A DNA stretch of 51,428 bases, taken from assembly GCA_016712275.1 (NCBI GenBank), contig JADJRI010000035.1, positions 1 through 51,428 on the forward strand, given 5' to 3'. This document shows, in pieces, positions 44,792-51,428 of this stretch. The stretch is from Planctomycetota bacterium (lineage in GTDB: Bacteria > Planctomycetota > Phycisphaerae > UBA1845 > UTPLA1). Each line of letters opens with the position of its first letter. Position 1 is the first letter of the stretch. The translations under genes were made by a program, and so were the position numbers. Below the pieces are notes generated by a model. It did not search any database, was not told the DNA's origin, and was given only the letters and a program-made list of their open reading frames with translations.

Positions 44792-46969
44792 TTACTCGTG
44801 ATCGCAATAATTGACTGGATTGCAGGCTTGGCCGGCGGGGCAGGGGATGGTGGGGGGTGAGCAGAGGGCGCGGCCGAAGAGGGTGACTGGGATTTCCGAG
44901 GAGGCGCGGATGGTGGGGTTGGCCGTGTCGAAGACTTCGATGTAGATGATGGCATTGAGGCCGTCGAGGTTATCGATCGAATTGTTGACGAGGAGGTGAA
45001 TGTCCTTGAGGAAGAGGATTCCGTTGCCTTGATCGATGGCGGCCGGGCCGGGGTTGGTGATGTCGCCGGTGGGGCTGCACTTGAAATCGACGCAGGGGTA
45101 GAACGCGGGATCGCATGTGTTTTGCGATGGCGGAGGGGTGCAAGATGAATCGGCCATGCGGAGATAGGACCGGACGCTGAAGTTTGATGCGGGGTTGAAG
45201 CCGGAGAGGCGGAGTGTCACGAAGGTGTCGCCGAGGCCCTGAAAGCCCTGACAGACGTCCAACTCGCCGCCATTCCTTAATCGTTCGTATGGGCCGAAGG
45301 AGCAGTCGTTGTTGCCGCCGCGCTGGCCGATTTCGATGTCGGGGGCGGCGGTCGGCGTGCAGACACCCGCGACGCACTGGTTACCCGCGGGACAATCGGA
45401 TTCGTTGTCGCAGCGGCAATCCGGAATCTCCAAGTGCTGACATTGGCCGGCCGAGCAAATGTCGGTGGTGCAGGTGTCGTTGTCGTTACAGTTTTTTACG
45501 GGGAAAGAGCAGGCATTGTTGATGCACAGATTGTCGGTGCAGGGATTGTTGTCTTCGCAGTCGGCAGCGGTCTGGCATTCGGGGGCCAATTCGCAGACGC
45601 CTTCGATGCAAATCTCGCTTTCATCGCAGAGCGGCGTGTTGATGCGAACGCCGTTGATGCAATCATCGAGGGTACAGGGATTGTCGTCGTCGCAGTCGAT
45701 CGGCGCGTGGACACATTCGCCGTTTGAACAGGCATCGATTGTGCAGGGATTGTTGTCGTTGCAGTCGAGCACCTCGGCATCGCATAGGCCGGCGTTGCAC
45801 ACGGCGGGGGAGCATGGGTCCGTGGTCGGACAATCTTCGGCCGTCACGCACTCGGCATCGCTCCGGCATTCGCCTGAGATGCATCGTTGATCAACGGGGC
45901 AATCGGCGTCTTGCGTACATGCCACTGGCAGTGGAGGAACGGGATTGCCGGCGGGCGGCTCACCACTGCGAAGCAGGGCCTGCCCTTTGAACGTGCCACT
46001 GAAATCACCGCCGACCGCGTAGTAGCGACCTTGTCCGTCGCCCCAGACGGCGTGGATATCCAGATCGGCGTCTGTATCTTCGGGGGTCAGTTCGCCGGTC
46101 ACCGGATCGAATACGCCTATGAATCCGCCAACGCCGCCGCAAATGGCTGAGCGCGTTTTGTCCATGAAGACGGCATTGAGACCCGGAGCGTTTAGAAACT
46201 CACGTGCCGACCAATTCCGGCCGTCAAATGTGGCGATCCGGGCGGTGACGCGCCCGCCGACTGCCACGATGTTGGCATCGCCCGTCCCCCAAAGCGAAAT
46301 GAAGTCTTCGATGGCGTCCTCGCCGGCATCGATCTGGGTCCATGCATCGTTTGTATATTCGAGGATGAGGCCGAAGTTACCGACAGCGAAAATGCGATCG
46401 CCGATTCCCCAGATTTTGTAGAGCGATTCGGCATTGCGATCGTTCGGCGGGATGGGCAGCTTTGTAAAATTCGAGCCATCGTAGTGCAGCAGCGTCAGCG
46501 ATGTGTCGCCGCCGCAGATCCAAATATCGTTGGGCGAGCGGCCCCAGATGCCCCAGAGCGATTCGGTGACGCCCGTGTCGAGGGCTGTCCAATTGGTCCC
46601 GTTGAAGTGAATCGCGCTGCCGCCCATGCCAACGGCATACACGTCATTTGGCCCAAAGCCAAAGCACCAGACCAGAAACTGAACCGGGGGAACTTTCATT
46701 GCGCGCCAACTGACGCCGTCGAAGTGATAGACTTCGCCTTGTGCCGGTTGGCCGCCGACCATGAACACATCGTTTGGTCCGCTGCCCCAGACAGAAGAGA
46801 GCGCGCCAATGTCCTTTGCATCGAACGCCTTTGTCCAGACGCCGGGGAGGATGGATGTGGCGGGCGGCTCGTTGTTTTCAAAAGGGCAGCCGACAAGGGA
46901 GAGCGCGGACAGCGCGCAGACCAGCAAGAGAATCGCGGAACTCGTCGGTTGAACGGGTCTTGTGTTCAT
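44792..46969 (-). CDS. Lipoprotein with beta-propeller and Cys-rich repeats
   Basis: 725 residues. The signal peptide ends SALSLVGC. Residues about 50-330 hold repeats built on W-G-x-G-P-N-D-V-[FY]-x-V-G (SVWGSGPNDVFMVGG, FGFGPNDVYAVGMG, IWGRSPNDIWICGG), a propeller pattern also seen in myxobacterial lipoproteins. Residues about 345-540 hold Cys-rich units of the form C-x-D-x-N-P-C-T-x-D-x-C-x-x-G-x-C (CDDDNPCTLDDC, CEDNNPCTDNLC). A C-terminal beta domain with more Cys pairs ends GQACNPVNYCDHE. It is surface-exposed; a binding or adhesion role is inference. Confidence 0.78.
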   Translation of the reverse strand: MNTRPVQPTSSAILLLVCALSALSLVGCPFENNEPPATSILPGVWTKAFDAKDIGALSSVWGSGPNDVFMVGGQPAQGEVYHFDGVSWRAMKVPPVQFLVWCFGFGPNDVYAVGMGGSAIHFNGTNWTALDTGVTESLWGIWGRSPNDIWICGGDTSLTLLHYDGSNFTKLPIPPNDRNAESLYKIWGIGDRIFAVGNFGLILEYTNDAWTQIDAGEDAIEDFISLWGTGDANIVAVGGRVTARIATFDGRNWSAREFLNAPGLNAVFMDKTRSAICGGVGGFIGVFDPVTGELTPEDTDADLDIHAVWGDGQGRYYAVGGDFSGTFKGQALLRSGEPPAGNPVPPLPVACTQDADCPVDQRCISGECRSDAECVTAEDCPTTDPCSPAVCNAGLCDAEVLDCNDNNPCTIDACSNGECVHAPIDCDDDNPCTLDDCINGVRINTPLCDESEICIEGVCELAPECQTAADCEDNNPCTDNLCINNACSFPVKNCNDNDTCTTDICSAGQCQHLEIPDCRCDNESDCPAGNQCVAGVCTPTAAPDIEIGQRGGNNDCSFGPYERLRNGGELDVCQGFQGLGDTFVTLRLSGFNPASNFSVRSYLRMADSSCTPPPSQNTCDPAFYPCVDFKCSPTGDITNPGPAAIDQGNGILFLKDIHLLVNNSIDNLDGLNAIIYIEVFDTANPTIRASSEIPVTLFGRALCSPPTIPCPAGQACNPVNYCDHE

Positions 46970-47248
46970 GCAGTGTTATCGGAAGGCAACTCGGTTGCTG
47001 TCGGCATGCACATTGTATCACGGCGGCGGACATGAATTCATGTCTCACCCGGGCTGAAAAATTGCGATTGTTTGAGGACGAAAAGGGGATTTTGTGGAAA
47101 TGCCGATTTGTTGTGAACGATTGGATTTGCGCTGCCGCCGGAAGCGAAGATGCCGGTCAGGCATGACGGCATTCGATTTCGACCGTTTCGACTGGAACGT
47201 CCAGTGGATCGGCCGGAAGGATGCATTCGCCGGCAAGGGTGATGCCAT

Positions 47249-48223
47249 TCAACTCCGGGCCAATTCGATTACTTCGAAAGCCCCCTTTGTTTTCTCCTGT
47301 TGTTTCTTGGCGGTCCCAGGGCCGGCCATGGTGATGAAGGCGACCGCCACGATGATGACACCTGCGGCAATGAATGTGCGAAGGCCCATCGCCTCGCCAT
47401 CAATGGCCCAGCCGAGCAGGGCCACGATGGGGTTGACGTAGGCGTAGGTTGCTACGCGCGCGGGCGTGCTGACTTGCAGGAGCCAGACGTATGCCGAGAA
47501 TCCGATGAGCGAGCCGAAGACGATGAGGTATGCGAATGCGCCGATCGACAGAGCCGACACCGCGTCGGGATTGAACTTCGTGAAATCGCCGCGAAATGCA
47601 CCGACCATCAGAAGCAAAGCACCGCCGGCCAGCATCTGCATTGATGTTGAGACAAGCAGCGACGCGGGCATTTTCGCGCGACGGGAATAAATCGAGCCGG
47701 TGGCCCAAAGCAGGCCTCCGAGCAAGAGCACGAGCGTGGGCACCATTTTGATCGAGTCATTTCCCAGACTTGTGGATGGATTCATCAGCACGGCAACGCC
47801 CGCGAAACCAACCACGAGTCCGATGAGCACGCCGCGCGATGGATTCGTGCCGGCCGGACGAAGCCACTCGATGAGGACCATCCACATCGGCAGCACCGCG
47901 ACGAGCAGGGCAACAATGCCGCTGGGTACATGCTGTGCCGCCCAAACGACGCACCCATTGCCGCCCAACAGCAGCAAGGCACCGACAATTGTTGTATTGA
48001 TCCACTGGCGGGGTTGGGGCTTCGGCTGGCCGGTCAATAGGCAATATGTAAAAAGTAGACAGCCTGCAATGAGGAAGCGCATGCCGGCCATCGCGAAAGC
48101 AGGGAGCGTGACGATGGCAAACTTGATTCCAAGGTAAGTGGATCCCCAAATGAGATAGACCGCGGCAAATGCCGCAGCAAGCGCAAAGAGGGATGGCTTG
48201 TTTCTTTCCGGCAGGCTTGTCAT
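47249..48223 (-). CDS. EamA/DMT-family exporter
   Basis: 324 residues, ten membrane helices in two EamA halves. AAVYLIWGSTYLGIKFAIVT and FLIAGCLLFTYCLLTG start half one. YLIVFGSLIGFSAYVWLLQV and ATYAYVNPIVALLGWAIDGE are the classic end of half two (YedA/RhaT-type drug/metabolite exporters). The ATG at 48223 begins MTSLPERNK; the frame to 48283 adds no likely sequence. It lies downstream of ada on the same strand. The substrate is unknown. Confidence 0.88.
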   Translation of the reverse strand: MTSLPERNKPSLFALAAAFAAVYLIWGSTYLGIKFAIVTLPAFAMAGMRFLIAGCLLFTYCLLTGQPKPQPRQWINTTIVGALLLLGGNGCVVWAAQHVPSGIVALLVAVLPMWMVLIEWLRPAGTNPSRGVLIGLVVGFAGVAVLMNPSTSLGNDSIKMVPTLVLLLGGLLWATGSIYSRRAKMPASLLVSTSMQMLAGGALLLMVGAFRGDFTKFNPDAVSALSIGAFAYLIVFGSLIGFSAYVWLLQVSTPARVATYAYVNPIVALLGWAIDGEAMGLRTFIAAGVIIVAVAFITMAGPGTAKKQQEKTKGAFEVIELARS

Positions 48224-48325
48224 TTGAATGAGTTGTGTTGAAAAATAGGTCCGGCTCGCTCGAATCGCCAGCACCAGCCACATCGGCCGGGCACGGCATG
48301 GTTATAGTACGCCGCGCTGAGAATT

Positions 48326-49415
48326 TCAGTTCGTTGCCGCGCTTGCCATTTTATTGGCGTCGAAGAGCGTGCCTTTCGCGCCCTGTTCAAGGTCGAGAAG
48401 GATTTGCTTGCGCCAAAGGCCGCCGCCATAGCCGCCGAGTTTTCCATCCTTATTCACAACGCGGTGACAGGGAATAATGATGGCGATTCGATTGGCGCCA
48501 TTGGCCGTGCCGACAGCGCGCTGGGCGCCGGCACGCCCGATATCTGAGGCAAGGCGCTCGTAGGATATCGTTTCCCCATACGGAATCGTGAGCAGGCGAT
48601 TCCAGACGCATTCCTGAAAAGGTGTACCGGGGTAGGCGATGGGCGTTTTGAAGCACTTGAATTTGCCGGCGAAGTAGTCCGTCAGTTCACGTTTGGCCTG
48701 ATCGAGAATCTGGTTGACGCCGGTGACGACGGAACGTTCAAACCGGCTGCGGAGAATTTTTACCTGCGTTTCGATTGCACGGCGATCGGCGAATTCCAGC
48801 AGGCAAAGCGCCTTGGCCGTGGCACCCAGGAGCAGGGGACCCACCGGGCTTTCGAATATGGTCGCCACAATGCAGTCGGCATCGCGGCCTTTGCCGGGCG
48901 TTTTGCCGAAGGTTTTTTCGAATGCATCTCGAAACGCACTGTTTGATTGGTATCCATGGTCGTATGCGACATTCATGAGTTTTCCGCCTTCCCGAATTTG
49001 TGCCAATGCCATGCCCATCCGGCGAGCGCGGTGGTAGGCCTGAAAAGTCATGCCATAATGGTCGTTGAAATACCTTCGTGCGGGAGGGCTCGATTTCCAT
49101 GGCCCGAAGGTCGCGATCGCGCAGGCGTTGAACGGGCGACGATTCAATCGCCTTTATCAGTTGTTCGACCCACCGCGGGGGCCGGCCGTCGGTGTCCATG
49201 GGCCGGCACTTGTAACAGGCGCGATAGCCCGCGAGCAGGGCTTCCTTAGCAATGGGAAAATACTCGACGTTTTTCGGCTTGGGCTTGCGGGCGGGACACG
49301 AGGGACGACAGAAGATGCCGGTCGTTTTGACGGCGACAAAGAATATGCCGTCGTAAGAACGGTCTCGCCGCTCAAGGGCCTTATACATTTCACGTGTCGA
49401 AGGAAGCGTTTTCAT
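48326..49415 (-). CDS. ada: Ada: methylphosphotriester and O6-methylguanine repair regulator, frameshifted
   Basis: A suicidal methyl-acceptor and activator of the adaptive response. The N-domain zinc site with the phosphotriester acceptor Cys is in GIFCRPSCPARKP and YKCRPMD. An AraC-type helix-turn-helix follows (RRYFNDHYGMTFQAYHRARR, VAYDHGYQSNSAFRDAFEK). The C-domain has the O6-alkylguanine acceptor in IIPCHRVV with ERLASDIGRAGAQRAVG before it. The frame breaks near 49075-49085, just before ARRYFNDHYG. ATG 49415 (MKTLPSTREM) is preferred over 49433. EamA lies downstream. Confidence 0.9.
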
Positions 49416-49470
49416 CACGTGTGAAGGGTACATCGCGACGGGTCTTGGCGTCTACCGATTTTTGAGCGCG

Positions 49471-49508
49471 CAAATAAAGAAGCCGCGAGACATAAGTCCC
49501 GCGGCTTC
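49471..49508 (-). terminator. Terminator after the HEAT-repeat gene
   Basis: GAAGCCGCG/CGCGGCTTC, a 9-bp stem followed on the minus strand by TTTATTTG. It lies about 60 bp after the HEAT-gene stop. Confidence 0.7.
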
Positions 49509-49566
49509 GAGCGCTTCCGATTATTTGATGACGCCGAGACCAAATGAGGCACAGCGAGACGGCGAA

Positions 49567-51428
49567 TCAGCCGTTGTGCTGGGCTCGGATGATGTCGCCG
49601 GCCTTGTTGCTGGGCAGGTTCAACGCGCCCATGGCTTTCGAAGCGGCCGATCGCAATACGAGATCGGATTCGTTCAGCGTGAATTCGATCAGGCGGCTGA
49701 CGACTTCCCGTTCGCCGATCAGGCTTCCGATTCGCCGGGCCGATTCAGCCAGCGAGGCAAAAGCCGCGATGCGCTCGGGCTGGCCCCGCGCCGCGTCCAT
49801 TGCATATTCGGCGACGGCTTCTTGCGATTCGACGTTGCCGATCAGGGCCAGCGTTCTGCCGGATTGCGTTCTGAGGATTTCTGACGGGCTCTTGAGCGAT
49901 CCGATCAGTGCCGGCGCGGCCTTCGAGGGGTCGTACACTTTGAGGTTGCTTTCGGCGATGAGACGGAGCACCTGCGCCGACTGGATTGCCAGATCGAGGG
50001 ACATGTCCCGGCCGAGCGGCGTCATACCCAAGGATTGCGATGCACGCGAGATTCGGCTGGAAACCATTTCGCTGATCTTTTCGGCATCGCCCAGATCGAT
50101 GATGAAAGCATCCAGGACTTCGACGCCGACGGATTCTCTGGCGAGCCGGGAGGCACGGGCCACGCCGTCTTCCTTGGCGACGACGAGAATGGGAGTTGCC
50201 GAGGTTTCAAAGCCTTTGCGAAGCTCGGCAATCGCTTCGGCCGCATCGGGCTGGGCGATGTCACTGCCCAGCAAAATCAGGTCGAATGACGGCAGGCCGG
50301 CGTCTTTTCCAGCCTGGATGGCTTCATACAGTGTCGCACCAACGGCACACTCGTATCCCGAAGCACGGAGAAGGGCCTGCAGCTTGTTTCGAAGGCCATC
50401 GTCGGCATCGACAACAAGTGCGGCCTGACGGCCGGATTGGAGTAACGCCTCGGATAACACCGCCACGACATTTTCGCAGCCGCTAAACGGCATCTTCGGA
50501 AGGGGGCGGCGCCGAGCGCGAAGTGCCGCTTTGACCCGTACTTGTCGATTGGGGAAAGAAAGGCATTGAACAAGAGGCTGCTTGATGTCTTCGGAACCGA
50601 TCAGCCCCGGTTCGCCCGCCGTCTCGCGAAGAGCTGCGATGGCTCCGAGCGCCACGCCGGATTCACGTCGTTCATAAGCCCGGCCCAGCACCATGTGGTT
50701 GTATTTGGCGCCGGCGGAGCGGCCGAAGTAAATCGACCGCGGATAATTTTCGGATCGGGTGGAATCCTTGGCTTCAAAGGGACTCGGCTGATCGCTTTCG
50801 ACATCGAGGCCCAGCTTGGCTTCGCGGCGATAGTTCGAGGCGAGCCAAAGCGCGACGGCCGGATCGTGATCGGGCTTGAGAATCAGGGCCTCTTCGCACG
50901 ATCGCATCGACATGATGTCATTGAAAATCGCGCGGGGCACCGGGATGTACTTGAGGTCGTTTCCGCGTAGGTACCAGACATTGGCTTCTTCGCTTCGTGG
51001 GTCGGCCTGAAGTGACTCCGTGTCTGCATAGTAAAGGTCGGCCAATTCATAAAAGAGCGGAGCGGCTATTCGCCGGAATTCTTCAGGCGATTGGTGGCGT
51101 TGTATGCCATGCGGGGCGAGCCGCCGAGCTTTTTGATGTTGGTGACAATTTCGTAAGGGTCTCTTCGGAGCAATTCCTCGCCTCGGACAAGCAATTCGAG
51201 AAACGCTTTGGCGGAGGCGCCGACTTCGGTGTTGTTGATCAGTTTGACGAGCGTGTCCTGCCGGTTGGCGTTGTATCGCACCAGTTCGAGCAGGGCGACG
51301 GGATCGGGGTTGGAGTCGATCAGTGCCTTAAAGTTGGCATCGGCATAGTTGAACCGGCCGACGACCGCCATGTGAAGCCCGTCTTCGGCCAAGGTCTTCT
51401 CTGCCGGCGGCCGTTCTTGATTTTGGCG
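49567..51428 (-). CDS. HEAT-repeat protein with embedded pseudo-receiver domain, 5' end outside window
   Basis: Open to the right edge. A shift near 51062 joins the outer part (QNQERPPAEKTLAEDG..., HEAT-like LLELVRYNANRQDTLVKLIN) to YELADLYYADTESLQADPRS. HEAT units include GVALGAIAALRETAGEPGLI and LPLVQCLSF-type helices. A receiver-like domain sits in the middle: ALVVDADDGLRNKLQALLRA, SFDLILLGSDIAQPDAAEAI, PILVVAKEDG. The position of the phospho-acceptor Asp is Gly-Ser, so it probably cannot be phosphorylated. More HEAT repeats follow to the C-terminus. The stretch VKAALRARRRPLPK near 50505 looks like VKAALALGAALPK with compensating indels. Scaffold role inferred. Confidence 0.75.

Overview
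The window is G+C-rich and is most likely a contig from an uncultured member of the Planctomycetota, probably the Phycisphaerae side. The evidence is a membrane protein with a CPICGYNMRGL zinc ribbon, secreted proteins with Asn-rich linkers and CGCG/calcium-type repeats, dockerin-like and PEP/IPTL-CTERM-like tails, a type III pantothenate kinase, and many short palindromic intergenic repeats. The lineage is an inference; no rRNA or tRNA gene is visible.

Layout. 1-5.8 kb: secreted trypsin-like protease (cut by the left edge), M28 peptidase lipoprotein, YHS-type lipoprotein, class D beta-lactamase and an acyl-CoA ligase with an internal deletion. 5.9-9.1 kb is accessory: a broken Ig/dockerin protein, an IS200/IS605 remnant, a lower-G+C polymorphic-toxin-like C-terminus with a candidate immunity gene, and a PEP-CTERM-like protein. 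9.1-10.6 kb: hairpin repeats and a 386-bp tandem duplication. 10.6-13.5 kb: tightly overlapping coaX / MnmE-like GTPase / rRNA methyltransferase operon. 14.9-22.2 kb: beta-oxidation or phenylacetate-type CoA genes (hydratase, PaaG-like isomerase, 3-hydroxyacyl-CoA dehydrogenase, thiolase), interrupted by a large surface protein. 22.2-28.6 kb: DUF547-like lipoprotein, ACT protein, rplM-rpsI behind a good sigma-70 promoter, two alpha/beta hydrolases, purN and a methyltransferase. 28.7-32.6 kb: ileS, damaged by a poly-G/C block and carrying two REP-like insertions. 32.7-42.9 kb: GNAT and MATE genes, NifU-like scaffold, PrcB-like lipoprotein, TPR protein with miaB, nfo, M32 carboxypeptidase, a radical SAM protein and a methyltransferase. 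43-51.4 kb: lipid or rRNA-type methyltransferase, zinc-ribbon membrane protein, propeller/Cys-rich lipoprotein, EamA exporter, Ada, and a HEAT-repeat protein with an embedded pseudo-receiver (cut by the right edge).

Sequence quality matters here. At least fifteen genes are split by one- or two-base shifts, mostly in homopolymers and including the essential rpsI and ileS. I read these as sequencing or assembly errors and report each as one gene. The best leads are four palindromic repeat families whose copies differ by compensatory changes, the repeat insertions in ileS, the toxin/immunity island, the pseudo-receiver HEAT protein and the divergent MnmE-like GTPase. I found no convincing complete new multi-gene system.
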